DNA of 64,000 bases from Phocoena phocoena (GCF_963924675.1 NC_089226.1:45835124-45899123), one strand, 5' to 3'. Positions 23,225 through 35,216 are shown, numbered from the stretch's first letter. Numbers and translations are program-made. Notes: generated by a model not told the origin, from the sequence alone.

Positions 23225-24245
23225 ATCATTTCATAGTTTGTGACACCAATATGCTGACAGTTGACAAACCTCTATATCCAGTCCAGAACTCCCCTCTGAA
23301 ACCCAGACTTGTGTAACCAACTGACGACAAAACACCCCCACACGAAGTCTAACAACCATAGCAAACCTAATGGTTCCAAAATGGAGTTGCAGATATTTTC
23401 CCTAAACAAGCTCCCCCCATAGCCTTCCCCATCTCAGGAAATAGCAATTCCATCCTTTTGGTTGAGAATCTTCTTTGACCTCTCTTTTCCTATCCCCAAC
23501 CTCATCCTTAGAAAATTTTGTTGGTCTTACCTTCAACATATATCCAGAATCTAATGGTTTCTAAGCATCACCATTGCTACCAGCCTGGTCCAAGTCCCTA
23601 TGACAGATTGGATGGTTGCAAAAGTTCCTTCTAGTTTCCCTGTTTTTGCCCACATCCCCTTTAGCCTAATCTCAACACAGCGGTTGGGAGTGATCCTATC
23701 TCAGCATCCCCCAATGGCCCGTTGAACTGAAAGTAGGAGTTAAAACCATTCCAATGGCTTACAAGTCCATCCATGATCTGACACCCTACCACCATCTCCC
23801 TGCCTTCCCTGTTACCTCTCTGACATCACTTCATGCTGCTCCCACCCCAGGTTGCTCAGCTCCATCCATCGCATATTACATTCCCTCTGTCTCAGCTGAC
23901 TTTTTCCCAGATGCCCACATGGCCCACTCCCTCACCTTCTTCAGGTTCTTTCCCTAATGGCAATTTGCAGTAAGGCCTTCCCTGGCCACCAACCAAAAAT
24001 AGCTGTGCCTGCCATTTCAGATGTTCTTTATTCCCCTTTCATGCTTTACTCTCCCTCTTAGCACTTATAAATATCAGCATGCTAAATAAGTTACTTATTT
24101 GCCTTCTGTATTAAACATCAGTTCATTCCAATTTAGGTTCCAGGAGGGCAGAGTTTTTGTCTATTTTTTTCACTAGTGTATCCTCCCGGGTTGAAAAGTA
24201 CCTGGTACATAGTACACTCTCAAATAACTATTTTTAAATAAATCA
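23225..24245 (+). mobile_element. long L2 LINE 3' end, about 1 kb
   Basis: Runs in order through the L2 ORF2 C-terminal coding region: CCCCATCTCAGGAAATAGCAATTCC (23427 region), TTACCTTCAACATATATCCAGAATC (about 23530), CTACCAGCCTGGTCCAAGTC, CAATGGCTTACAAGTCC (about 23753), then the 3' UTR GAGGGCAGAGTTTTTGTC and a GTACCTGGTACATAGTAC end. The frame is broken by many changes. It is the most complete L2 in the window. Confidence 0.88.
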
Positions 24246-24254
24246 CCCAGTTAA

Positions 24255-24800
24255 AGAATAAATTTGTTGTTGGTTTAAGGTAGGTATTTTTAATTGCTGA
24301 TAGGAAGTTTCCTGACATCCTCTTTTTTTTAAGTGTTGGGTATTAATTTTTACCAATACTGTCTCTTCATTCGTTGAGATTATCACATACTTCATTCTTT
24401 CAATTATTAATATGAAGAATTTACTTATAAATGCCCTGCTACTAAATCATCTTGCATTCTTGAGATAAATGCTACTGACAGTAGATGATTTGTAGACATG
24501 CTTTCAAATTCAATCTGCTAGTTTGTATTTTAGTGCATTTTAAAAGTTTTTTTTTTTTCTTTGCATGTGTTATGTTTGTCAGAGCTGTGAATAAGCATAT
24601 GCTATCTTTATAAAATGATTTGGATACCTTGTCATATTTTTCTAAACTTTTTTACAGTTTCTGTAATAAAGGTATGTTAAAAAAGATTTATTTGTCTCCT
24701 CAAAGTTTTAAACCATTTAAACATTTTTCCAGGTAATTCTTTGATAACTAATCCATTTAGTCCTTCATTGTTGATCTATTCGAGTTTTCTACCTGTTTTT
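24255..24800 (-). mobile_element. older L1 fossil, left part (host of the next L1)
   Basis: Reversed L1 ORF2 sequence, A+T-rich and diverged: GTTGAGATTATCACATAC, CTAAATCATCTTGCATTCTTGAGATAAATGC, CTTTATAAAATGATTTGG, CTAATCCATTTAGTCCTTC. It stops at the target duplication of the younger L1 and resumes at 30719. Confidence 0.75.
24789..24800. repeat. target-site duplication, left copy
   Basis: CTACCTGTTTTT, identical to 30707-30718 on the other side of the L1. On the minus strand the cut site reads TTT/AAAAACAGG, the L1 endonuclease preference. Confidence 0.92.
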
Positions 24801-25067
24801 TTAAATTTTTTAATTTAATATTATTAACTTTTTTATACAGCAGGTTCTTATTAGTCATCAGTTTTATACACATCAGTGTGTACATGTCAATCCCAATTGC
24901 CCAATTCATCACACCACCATCCCCATCCCCGCCCCGCCACGGCTTTCCCCCACTGGTGTCCATACGTTTGTTCTCTACATCTGTGACTCAACTTCTGCTC
25001 TGCAAACAGGTTCATCTGTACCATTCTTCTAGGTTCCACATATATGCGTTAATATACGATATTTGTT

Positions 25068-28000
25068 TCACTCTTTCTGACTTACTTCACTCTGTATGAC
25101 AGTCTCTACGTCCATCCACATCTCTACAAATGACCCAATTTTGTTCCTGTTTATGGCTGAGTAATATTCCATTGTATATATGCAACACATCTTCTTTATC
25201 CATTCATCTGTCAATGGGCATTTAGGTTGCTTCCATGACCTGGCTATTGTAAATAGTGCTGCAATGAACATTGGGGTACGTGTGTCTTTTTGAATTATGG
25301 TTTTCTCTGGGTATATGCCCAGTAGTGGGGTTGCTGGGTCATATGGTAATTCTATTTTTAGTTTTTTAAGGAACCTCCGTACTGTTCTCCATAGTGGCTG
25401 TATCAATTTACATTCCGACCAACAGTGCAAGAGGGTTCCCTTTTCTCCACACCCTCTCCAGCATTTGTTGTTTGTAGATTTTCTGATGATGCCCATTCGA
25501 ACTGGGGTGAGGTGATACCTCATTGTAGTTTTGATTTGCATTTCTCTAAAAATTAGTGATGTTGAGCAGCTTTTCATGTGCTTCTTGGCCATCTGTATGT
25601 CTTCTTTGGAGAAATGTCTATATAGGTCTTCTGCCCATTTTTGGATTGGGTTGTTTGTTTCCTTAATATTGAGCTGCATGAGCTGTTCATATATTTTGGA
25701 GATTAATCCTTTGTCCATTGATTTGTTTGCAAATATTTTCTCCCATTCTGAGGGTTGTCTTTTGGTCTGGTTTATGGTTTCCTTTGCTGTGCAAAAGCTT
25801 TTAAGTTTCATTAAGTCCCATTTGTTTATTTTTGTTTTATTTCCATTACTCTAGGAGATGGGTCAAAGAAGATCTTGCTGTGATTTATGTCAAAGACTGT
25901 TCTTCCTATGTTTTCCTCTAAGAGTTTTATAGTGTCCAGTCTTACGTTTAGGTCTGTAACCATTTTGAGTTTCGTTTTGTGTATGGTGTTAGGGAATATT
26001 CTAATTTCATTCTTTTACATGTAGCTGTCCAGTTTTCCCAGCACCACTTATTGAAGAGACTGTCTTTTCTGCATTGTATATCCTTGCCTCCTTGGTCATA
26101 GATTAGTTGACCATAGGTGTGTGGGTTGATCTCTGGGCTTTCTATGTTGTTCCATTGATCTATGTTTCTGTTTTTCTGCCAGTATCATATTGTCTTGATT
26201 ACTGTAGCTTTGTAGTATACTCTGAAGTCAGGGAGTCTGATTCTTCCAGCTCCGTTTTTTTCCCTCAAGACTGCTTTGGCTATTCGGGGTCTTTTGTGTC
26301 TCCATACAAATTTTAAGGTTATTTTTTCTAGTCCATAAAAAATGCCATTGGTAATTTGATAGGGATTGCAGTGAATCTGTAGATTGCTTTGGGTAGTATA
26401 GTCATTTTCACAGTATTGATTCTTCCAATCCAAGAACATGGTATATCTCTCCATCTGTTGGTATCATCTTTAATTTCTTTCATCAGTGTCTTATAGTTTT
26501 CTGCATACAGGTCTTTTGTCTCCCTAGGTAGGTTTATTCCTAGGTATTTTATCATTTTTGTTGCAATGGTAGATGGGAATGTTTCCTTAATTTCTCTTTC
26601 AGATTTTTCATCATTGGTGTATAGGAAGGCAAGAGATTTCTGTGCACTAATTTTGTATGCTTCAACTTTACCAAATTCATTGATTAGCTCTAGTAGTTTT
26701 CTGGTGGCACCTTTAGGATTCTCTATGTATAGTATCATATCATCTGCAGACAGTGACAATTTTACTTTTTCTTTTCCAATTTGTATTCCTTTTATTTCTT
26801 TTTCTTCTCTGATTGCTGTGGCTAGGACTTCCAAAACTATGTTGAATAATAGTGATGAGAGTGAATATCCTTGTCTTGTTCCTGATCTTACAGGAAATGC
26901 TTTCACTTTTTCACCATTGAGAATGTTTGCTGTGGGTTTGTAATATATGGCCTTTATTACATTGAGGTAGGTTCCCTCTGTGCCCAGTTTCTGAAGAGTT
27001 TTTATCATAAATGGGTGTTGAATTTTGTCAAAAGCTTTTCCTGCATCTATTGAAATGATCATATGGTTTTTATTCTTCAATTTGTTAATATGGTGTATCA
27101 CATAGATTGATTAGTGTATATTGAAGAATCCTTGCATCCCTGAGATAAATCCCACTTGATCATGGTGTATTATCCTGTTGATGTGTTGATGGATTCTGTT
27201 TGCTAGTATTTTGTTGAGGATTTTTGCATCTATATTCATCAGTGATATTGGGCTATAATTTCCTTTTTTGTAGTATCTTTGTCTGGTTTTGGTATCAGGG
27301 TGATGGTGGCCTCATAGAATGAGTTTGGGAGTGTTCCTTCCTCTGCAATTTTTTGGAAGAGTTTGAGAAGGATGGGTGTTAGTTCTTCTCTAAATGTTTG
27401 ATAGAATTTACCTGTGAAGCCATCTGGTCCTGGGCTTTTGTTTGTTGGAAGATTTTTAATCACAGTTTCAATTTCATTACTTGTGATTTGTTTGTTCATA
27501 TTTTCTGTTTCTTCCTGGTTCAGTCTTGCAAGGTTATACCTTTGTAAGAATATGTCCATTTTTTCCAGGATGTCCCTTTTATTGGCATAGAGTTGCTTGT
27601 AGTAGTCTCTTAGGATGCTTTGTATTTCTGCGGTGTCTGTTGTAACTTCTCCTTTTTCATTTCTAATTTTATTGATTTGAGTCCTCTCCCTTTATTTCCT
27701 GATGAGTCTGGCTAATGGTTTATCAATTTTGTTTATCTTCTCAAAGAACCAGCTTTTAGTTTTATTGATATTTGCTATTGTTTTCTTTGTTTCTATTTCA
27801 TTTATTTCAGCTCTGATCTTTATGATTTCTTTCCTTCTGCTAACTTTGGGTGTTGTTTGTTCTTCTTAATCTAGTTCCTTTAGGTGTAAGGTTAGATTGT
27901 TTACTTGAGTTGTTTCTTGAGGTAGGATTGTATAGCTATAAACTTCCCTCTTAGAACTGCTTTTGCTGCATCCCATAGGTTTTGGATTGTTGTGTTTTCG

Positions 28001-28850
28001 TTGTCATTTGTTTCTAGGTATTTTTTGATTTCCTCTTTGATTTCTTCAGTGATCTCTTGGTTTTTTAGTAACGTATTGTTTAGCCTCCGTGTGTTTTGTG
28101 TTTTTTATGTTTTTTCCCATGTAATTGATTTCTAATCTCATAGCATTGTGGTCAGAAAAGATGCTCGATATGATTTCAATTTTCTTAAATTTACCGAGGC
28201 TTAATTTGTGACCCAAGATGTGATCTATCCTGGAGAATGTTCTGTGTGCACTTGAGAAGCAAGTGTAATCTGCTGTTTTCGGATGGAATGTCCTATAAAT
28301 ATCAATTAAATCTATCTGGTCTATAGTGTCATTTAAAGCTTGTGTTTCCTTATTAATTTTCTGTCTGGATAATCTGTCCATTGGTGTTAGTGAGGTGTTA
28401 AAGTCCCCACTATTATTGTGTTACTGTCGATTTCCTCTTTTATAGCTATTAGCATTTGCCTTATGTGTTGAGTTGCTCCTATGTTGGGTGAGTATATATT
28501 TATAATTGTTATATATTCTTCTTGGATTGACCCATTGATCATTATGTAGTGTCCTTCCCTGTCTCTGTAACAGTCTTTATTTTAAAGTCTATTTTATGTG
28601 ATATGAGTGTTGCTACTCCTGCTTTCTTTTGATTTCCGTTTGCATGCAATATCTTTTTCCATCCCCCCCTCACTTTCCCTCTGTATGTGTCCCTAGGTCT
28701 GAAGTCGGTCTCTTGTAGACGGCATATATATGGGTCTTGTTTTTGTATCCATTCAGCAAGACTGTGTCTTTGGGTTGGAGCATTTAATCCATTCACGTTT
28801 AGGGTAATTATCGATATGTATGTTCCTATGACAGTTGTCTTAATTGTTTT
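25068..28850 (-). pseudogene. L1 ORF2 (endonuclease-reverse transcriptase), disrupted
   Basis: ORF2p nicks target DNA and copies L1 RNA. Readable blocks from the N-terminus: endonuclease part 1 (28796-28542, motif LQETDFRPRD, where the usual H after QET is D); endonuclease part 2 with SRIDHILGHK and SDHNAMRLE (28381-28046), keeping the catalytic-type SDH; a region with [15 protein letters not shown] (27559-27239); the reverse transcriptase palm with [13 protein letters not shown] and [13 protein letters not shown] (27101-26328), where the motif-C F is S; and a C-terminal block (25811-25068) with the cysteine-rich [18 protein letters not shown]. The blocks lie in different frames or are split by stops, so several frameshifts and nonsense changes exist. 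The start is in the region of TLNVNGLN at about 28850 and is not exactly set. Confidence 0.93.
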
Positions 28851-28950
28851 CGGTTTGTTTCTGTAGGTCCTTTTCTTCTCTTGTGTTTCCCACTTAGAGA
28901 AGTTCCTTTAGCATTTGTTGTAGAGCTGTTTTGGTGGTGCTGAGTTCTCT

Positions 28951-29798
28951 TAGCTATTGCTTTTCTGTAAAGCTTTTGATTTCTCCATCGAATCTGAATG
29001 AGATCCTTGCAGGGTAGAGTAATCTTGGTTGTAGTTTCTTCCCTTTCATCACTTTAAGTATTTTGTGCCACTCCCTTCTGGCTTTTAGAGTTTCTGCTGA
29101 GAAATCGCTGTTAACCTTATGGGAGTTCCCTTGCATGCTATTCGTCGTTTTTCCCTTGCTGCTTTCAATAATTTTTCTTTGTCTTTAATTTTTACCAATT
29201 TGATTAGTATGTGTCTCAGCATGTTTCTCCTTGGGTTTATCCTGTATGGGACTCAAAGCACTTCCTAGACTTGGTTGGCTATTTCCTTTCCCATGTTAGG
29301 GAAGTTTTCAACTATAATCTCTTCAAATATTTTCTCTGGTCCTTTCTCTCTCTCTTCTCCTTCTGGGACCCCTATAATGTGAATGTTGTTGTGTTTAATG
29401 TTGTCCCAGAGGTCTCTTAGGCTGTCTTCATTTCTTTTCATTCTTTTTAATTTATTCTGTTCCGCAGCAGTGAATTCCACTATTCTGTCCTCCAGGTCAC
29501 TTATCCGTTTTTCTGCCTCAGTTATTCTGCTATCGATTCCTTCTAGTGTAGTTTTCATTTTATTTATTGTATTGTTCATCTCTGTTTGTTTTTTCTTTAA
29601 TTCTTCTAGGTCTTTGTTAAACATTTCTTGCATTTTCTCGATCTCTGCCTCCATTCTTTTTCCGAGGTCCTGGATCATCTTCACTATCATTATTCTGAAT
29701 TCTTTTTCTGGAAGGTTGCCTATCTCCACTTCATTTAGTTGTTTTCCTGGGGTTTTATCTTGTTCCTTCATCTGGCACATAGCCCTCTGACTTTTCAT
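28951..29798 (-). pseudogene. L1 ORF1 (RNA-binding chaperone), disrupted
   Basis: ORF1p is the trimeric RNA-binding protein of L1 particles. I place the start at the ATG at 29798 (MKSQRAMCQMKEQDKTP), which matches the second L1 at 35299; the upstream extension of the frame to 29969 lies in 5' UTR. The N-terminal half has a heptad-rich coiled coil (around QEMFNKDLEELKKKQTEM to ISDLEDRIVEF), then the start of the RRM (NNIHIIGVPEGEE). A TAG after EIANQV stops it at about 29265. The C-terminal part (LKARREWHKILKVMKGKK, YPARISFRFDGEIKSF) is found at 29136-28954 in a separate open segment. Confidence 0.92.
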
Positions 29799-30706
29799 CT
29801 TGTCTATCTCTCTGTGAATGTGGTTTTCGTTCCACTGGCTGCAGGATTGTAGTTCTTCTTGTTTCTGCTGTCTGCCCTCTGGTGGATGAGGCTGTCTAAG
29901 AGGCTTGTGTAAGTTTTCTGATGGGAGGGACTGGTGGTTGGTAGAGCTGACTGTGGCTCTGGTGGGCACAGCTCAGTAAAACCTCAATCCGCTTGACTGT
30001 TGATGGGTGGGGCTGGGTTCCTTCCCTTTTGGTGGTTTGGCCTGAGGCGACCCAACACTGGAGACTATCTGGGCTCTTTGGTGGGGCTAATGACAGACTC
30101 TGGGAGGACTCACACCAAGGAGTACTTCCCAGAACTTCTGCTGCCAGTGTCCTTGTCCCCATGGTGAGCCACAGCCACCCCCTGCCTCTGCAGGAGACCC
30201 TCCAACACTAGCAGGTAGGTCTGGTTCAGTCTCCCCTTGGGTCACTGCTCCTTCCCCTGGGTCCTGATGCGCACACTACTTTGTGTGTGCCCTCCAAGAA
30301 TGGGGTCTCTGTTTCCCCCAGTCCTGTGGAAGTCCTGCAATGAATTACCACTAGGCTTCAAAGTCTGATTCTCTAGGAATTCCTTCTCCTGTTGCTGGAC
30401 CCCCAGGTTGGGAAGCCTGACATGGGGCTCAGAACCTTCACGCCAGTGGGTGGACTTCTGTGGTATAAGCGTTCTCCAGTCTGTGAGCCACCCACCCAGC
30501 AGTTATGGGATTTGATTTTACTGTGACTGCGCCCCTCCTACCGTCTCATTGTGGCTTCTCCTTTGTCTTTGGATGTGGGGTATCATTTTTGGTGAGTGCC
30601 AGTGTCTACCTGTCGATGATTGTCCAGCAGCTAGTTGTGATTCTGGTGTTCTCGCAAGAGGGAGTGAGAGCACGTCCTTCTACTCCGCCATCTTGGTTCC
30701 TCTCCT
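29799..30706 (-). promoter_or_regulatory. L1 5' UTR
   Basis: About 0.9 kb of G+C-richer sequence upstream of ORF1. It begins (on the minus strand) with an AGAGGAACCAAGATGGCGGAG-type start, the common L1 5' end, here at 30706-30680. L1 5' UTRs carry an internal RNA polymerase II promoter. Whether this one is active cannot be judged. Confidence 0.75.
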
Positions 30707-30718
30707 CTACCTGTTTTT
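30707..30718. repeat. target-site duplication, right copy
   Basis: CTACCTGTTTTT, the partner of 24789-24800, followed by AAAT as at the left side. Confidence 0.92.
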
Positions 30719-31020
30719 AAATCAATTTGATAAAACATTTTTTCTCAGGCAAAATTCATCCATTTCACCAAAATTCCAATTTATTGTCATGGAGCATTAT
30801 ATAGTGTATTTTTCAAAATGTAAATGCTTCTATTTATTATTATAAGTCCTTTTCATTTCAGCTTTCACACGTTTGGGTTTCTCTTTTTTCTCTCTTTCAA
30901 AAGAGAATTTCAAATGTTTGATTTTATTCTTCTTTTCAAAGAAATAGCTCTTGGATTCAATCCTATTCTGTTATGCAGTTCCTTAATATTTGCTTATATC
31001 TATATTATTTCTTCATATTT
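30719..31020 (-). mobile_element. older L1 fossil, right part
   Basis: Continues the interrupted older L1: CAAAATTCATCCATTTCACCAAAATTCC and TATTGTCATGGAGCATTATATAG correspond to reversed ORF2 sequence, then CAAAGAAATAGCTCTTGG. The right boundary is uncertain. Confidence 0.65.
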
Positions 31021-31724
31021 CTTTCTTTAAGAAATACACACGCTTCCCATGGGCATTTTAATTTACTACCTAATTTTACTTGTCTTGTTGTTCTTCCTCA
31101 TCTTATTTTCTTTAGTCCTCTCCCTTGTCTTACAAATCATCCTCATCTTATGGGACATTGTCACAGATTCTTCCTTCTAGCTTTCCGCTCTTGTTTCATA
31201 AACATCTTGTCTTATTATATCTCATAGACATTTTCAAGAGTTTTCCAAACATTTGAGGAGATTTCCATAATAAGTCATTTACAGAGGCCCACTCTTCCTC
31301 TGAGTCTTTGGGTCAATTGATCTTTCCCTATTTTTATAAATATGGGGGATTTGGCTTATTTGTTGCTTGTGTGGGTTTTTGTTGTTGTTACTTGTTTTTC
31401 CTACGTAATAGCCTCATGTGTACCTGTGGGCAGGATGCGTGGTGGTGCTTGGCTTCGTTCACAGCCCTTATGTACTAATGGAATCCCTTCCTCATAGTGT
31501 TATCAGGAACACATATCCAATCACAATTTCTTGTGCTGGACTGCTTTACTCTTGTGTTCTTCTGCTGGACTAGATGGGATTATATCTATACTCTTCTATA
31601 CTCATAACTCAGAATGTATTTAAAACTAAGTCTGTAGTCTCAACTTGTGTTACCAGGAGTGTTCTGCCAGCATCGACCCCCATCGATGGCACTTTCCTAG
31701 TGCCTAGGGGCCAATATCTCTTGG
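31021..31724. other. unassigned A+T-rich sequence
   Basis: No gene. It could still contain decayed L1 sequence. Confidence 0.45.
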
Positions 31725-31800
31725 AATCATTTATTCATTCATTCAACAAACATTTGCTGAATACCTCACGTGTATAAAGCAGTGCTCCCAGCATCTGTCT
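31725..31800 (-). mobile_element. L2 3' terminus, minus strand
   Basis: CATTTATTCATTCATTCAACAAACATTTGCTGAATACC and GCAGTGCTCCCAGCATCTG are the reversed L2 end. It may have been interrupted by the next LTR. Confidence 0.75.
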
Positions 31801-31924
31801 CTCTGTATTTTCTGAGAAGCTATTTTCTGAATCTTGCTAGTCTAAAAAGAATGCTCGAAAGATGTGAGCAGAAGGGGAAATATTTGCACTCCCTCAAAAT
31901 AGTACCCATTTAGAAGAGGGACAG

Positions 31925-32280
31925 TGACAGTTCAGACTGCCACAGCAAATATACCATAGGTTGGGTGGCTTAAACAACAAACAGTTATTTCTCATAGTAC
32001 TGGAGGCTGGGAAGTCCAAGATCAAGGTGCTGACATATCCCTTTCTGTTGAAGGTCCTCCTTCTTGGTTTGCAGATGTCTCTCTTCTCATTGTCTCCTCA
32101 TGTAGCAGAGGACAAATTCTTATGCCTTCAGTGTTCCTCTTATAGGGTGCTAATCCCATTAATGAGGGCTCCACTCTCAGGCCCTAATTACAACCCAAAG
32201 CCTCATTTCCTAATACCATATGAGGGGGTACAATTTCAATATATGAATTTGGAGAGGACACAAACAGGCAGTGCATAACA
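31925..32280 (-). mobile_element. MLT1 solo LTR, minus strand
   Basis: GGTTGGGTGGCTTAAACAAC, ACTGGAGGCTGGGAAGTCCAAG, TCTTATAGGGTGCTAATCCCATT and CTCCACTCTCAGGCCC are in the reversed MLT1 order and match the LTR at 5855. The 5-bp duplication is ambiguous because ACAGT/AACAGT overlaps the ends. Confidence 0.88.
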
Positions 32281-33099
32281 GTTGGAGACCTCATTTTCTG
32301 ATTGATGATGACCTGGGTCTCTGATCCAGAAAGAAACAGGAAACAAAGGAAGAAGAATGTTCCTGCCTCTTTCAGGCCAGTGGCACTGCTCTGTTTCATG
32401 ACGTGGCACATGATTCTGACACCAGTTATTGTTATCAATCCATCTTCATCCATCTTAGAAGTCGTAGAAGTTAGAACTGTTCCTATGCTGGTGCCATAGC
32501 ATGTCTTACAGACTGTGTTTTCCCAGTGCCTTTGTTTTTTCAAGGGAACAGTCAAATACATTTTTAAACTGGAAGCCATCCATGCTTTTCTTAGTATCCC
32601 CACTTCAGGAGTCTGGCATGTCCCTAGGCAAAAACAGATCCCTCGGCCGTATTCTAACTGTTGGGGCGCTAAAGAGGGCACCCATGAACTGTGAAACAGT
32701 TAAATAGATCAACTGTAATACTGGCCTCCTCAGAGTAGAATCGAGTTTCAACCCATAAAACCAACATTTCTGTTGAGCTTCAGCCGGGAGCCCGCTGATG
32801 CCCATCTGGATAACAGGCACAGCACGTGCTCGCAGGAACAGCTGCCTCTCTTTTCCTCCTTTGGCAGCCGGGATGTTGCAACTAAAAGGATCTGCTATTT
32901 CCATTCTAGCTGCTACAAAGTAGGAAGCAGTGCAAGGCATATAATTCTTCTCTGGCCCATGTAGTGTTGTCTGACAAGGGCACACAGGGAAGAGACTGAC
33001 AGTCTCTTACCAGTTACAGATGCCACCTATGCAGAGATTCTGCTCTGGTGTGGGCAGCGTGGGTGCAAGAGAAGCATTTAGCGTCAGTCACGCCTTAAG
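32281..33099. other. unassigned non-coding sequence
   Basis: No gene or named repeat. Two overlapping minus-strand frames (165 and 126 codons, 32184-32985) show no family features and the first runs into the LTR. Confidence 0.5.
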
Positions 33100-33290
33100 A
33101 GTGAGAAAGAATGAGCTCTGGAGTCAGACATGTCATTTTAGCAAGTTACTCTTCTTTCATAGATGGTTTTCTCATGTAAAGAATGAAGATAACAATAGCT
33201 ATCTCACAGGGACATGAGGAGGACAAATAAGACAGTATATGTCAAATTCCTGGCATTAAACACAAAATAGGCCCCCAAAGAATAATTCTG
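33100..33290 (+). mobile_element. MIR
   Basis: GAGCTCTGGAGTCAGACATG, TTAGCAAGTTACTC, GAAGATAACAATAGCTATCTCACAGG, CAAATTCCTGGCATTAAAC, in MIR order. Confidence 0.8.
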
Positions 33291-34254
33291 CTCAAGGATA
33301 GGACCAGGGTAAAGTGAGTGAGGTGTTCCCCGTGTGAACAAAGTTTAAGGGAACCCCAAAACCTCAGTAACCAAGATCAATACTATTTTAAAGCAGTATT
33401 TTTTTAATTATTGCAAAAAATCTAAAATGGAAAAATTATCTAAATTTTAAGTAAAGACAGATTCTGACCCTCCACTTTACAATCCTGTTTTACTTGCCTT
33501 ATCCTAATCTTGGCCCTGCTTACTTGGCCCTGTAAATAAAGTACAACTTTATTTACAAAATCGGGAGTCAGCCAGTGGGCTGTAGCTTGTTGATTTGATT
33601 CTTTTTAAATGTTGCATTAAAATATTATTTATATTGACTACTGAGTTTTGGGCAGCCACCTTAAATTTTGTGTTGGTGGTAAATTCCTTTCCCACCTACC
33701 TTTACTCCAGGCTCTGATTCTCCTAAGTACCATTACTTAATAACTTATTACCTGCCATTTTCAATCTCAGTGAGAAAATCAACATGCTTTCTCTTCTCCA
33801 TCCCCCCATGCCTCTCCTACCTTGTCCTCTACTGTGGATTGAGAATTCTGACCAGTATGTCCCTAGCTATATAATGTGGCCACATTTATTACATATTATT
33901 ATAAACAAGTATTCTTACAAACATACTACATATTATTACAAACATGACTACATTTAGAGGAATGCCTCAAACCTTAATGCTCTGCTCAAGTTGACTTGAA
34001 TAGCAGGAATTACTGGCTTTTCGTGAGGTTCCCTACAAAATCTTTCCACACTGTGTAGGGAGCTTTTAAGTATAATGCAAGCCAAATGTCCTCTAGGAGT
34101 AAGTGCCAAGTAAGGTCATATTACCTCTGACAAACTGTGATGGGGAACAGGGAGTCTTATAGCAGGCTCCATGGGGGATTCAGAGATGTGTAAAGTACAG
34201 GAGCCTTCAGGTACCTCCAGGGGTGGGAATGAGAAATGGGTATAAAATGATAAT
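33291..34254. other. unassigned sequence
   Basis: No gene. The part near 33525-33600 (TGTAAATAAAGTACAACTTTATTTAC, CAGCCAGTGGGCTGTAGCTTG) looks like a common mammalian interspersed repeat that I cannot name with confidence. Confidence 0.45.
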
Positions 34255-34425
34255 AATACTTTATTGTGTGGGTATTATGTGTTAAAGTCTATGTTATCTG
34301 TATTATCTCATTTAATCCTCATAAAACACTTAATGATATAGGTATTATCACTCCTATTTTGCTGATAAGGAAACTGAGGCACAGATTAACTTGTACCATA
34401 AGCTAATAAGTAGCATCTCTAGTGT
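34255..34425 (-). mobile_element. MIR, minus strand
   Basis: CTCATTTAATCCTCATAAAAC, GGTATTATCACTCCTATTTTGC and AAGGAAACTGAGGCACAG are reversed MIR core words. Confidence 0.85.
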
Positions 34426-34439
34426 ATTTTATGTTTTAC

Positions 34440-34630
34440 CACAATGAATTGTACACAGTGCTTTACATCTTAGAAAGCATTTTTACACATAATTTCCAAT
34501 GTGGTCCCTTCTCTATCCCTGTGAAGTAGGCAAATGGTGTTTCCATTGGCTACAAGAGGAGCCTGAGGTTCACAGCAAGCAAGTGACCAAAAAATATTTT
34601 CTGATTCCAGTGTTCTATCCTTGACATGTT
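34440..34630 (-). mobile_element. second MIR-like fragment, minus strand
   Basis: GTGCTTTACATCTTAGAAAGC, CCCTGTGAAGTAGGCAAATG, AAGCAAGTGACC and TGATTCCAGTGTTC follow reversed MIR order. More diverged than its left neighbour. Confidence 0.6.
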
Positions 34631-35216
34631 TGCTGTTTCTCATCTAGGAATTCTTCATCAAAACTCCCTAGCATCATAAATGAGTTTATTAAACTCTATC
34701 TCTTGTCTAGACTCATTGGGCAAACATTATGTTCAGTCCTCAATGTCAAGCTTAAAGGTTGCCTTCTGGGCTGGACCAGACTCCTCCATTAGCCTTCCAG
34801 AGCCCCTCCCCCTTCTCCTCACTACTCTATCCTGCATATCACTCTGTAGGCCAGCTTGCATGGACCACACCAAGGGGTGCCTCTCACTTCCTATTGGATT
34901 CAGCTTACCCATAAGGAAGCAGAAAGAGACGGAAGAGTGAGGTTGGGGCTCCCTGACTCCCTCCCTGTGAGGTCACCTCAAGCCAGTTGTCCCCACCACC
35001 AAAGGTCAAGGTTCTTCTGAAGGTGACCATCTCTACCAGACTCTCTACTACCTTTCAGACCCAAGGGAGAGACCAGTTCTACTGCCACTCACCAGGTTAT
35101 CACACTATCTCTTGTGTTTTCCTACATTCCTCCAACATCTTTGTAAATAGTCCCTACTTAAAGCTTAACTTGTTTGGGCACATTTAAGTTAGTGGAAAGT
35201 ATATATAACAATCCCA
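34631..35216. other. unassigned sequence left of the second L1
   Basis: C+T-rich, no gene. No L2 or L1 words, and no copy of the sequence that follows the L1 on its right. Confidence 0.5.

Larger units (their letters stand above)
24801..30706 (-). mobile_element. near full-length L1 retrotransposon, dead copy
   Basis: About 5.9 kb, read right to left: a 5' UTR (30706-29799), ORF1, a short spacer, ORF2, and a 3' UTR ending in an A-rich tail (T-rich on the plus strand at 24801-24820). Both ends are bounded by a 12-bp duplication. L1 moves by target-primed reverse transcription and supplies the machinery used by the SINEs here. All open frames are interrupted, so the copy cannot move by itself. 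It is far less decayed than the L1s around it. It is inserted into an older L1 of the same orientation. Confidence 0.95.

Noticed and set aside
26328..27101. Functional reverse transcriptase gene
   Set aside because: Blocks are in different frames, with stops between them and an altered motif C; the element is dead.
29383..29790. 135-codon plus-strand frame rich in F, S, I and L that looks like a membrane protein
   Set aside because: It is the antisense of L1 ORF1 coding sequence; antisense of lysine- and glutamate-rich coiled coils gives such hydrophobic readings. The same holds for 26566-26943 and 38109-38516.
31925..32280. Possible provirus
   Set aside because: Only solo LTRs (5855, 31925, 44633, 50280, 53825) were found; no gag, pol or env sequence lies between or next to them.
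32184..32681. 165-codon open frame on the minus strand
   Set aside because: Its 3' part runs into an MLT1 LTR and there are no domain features.
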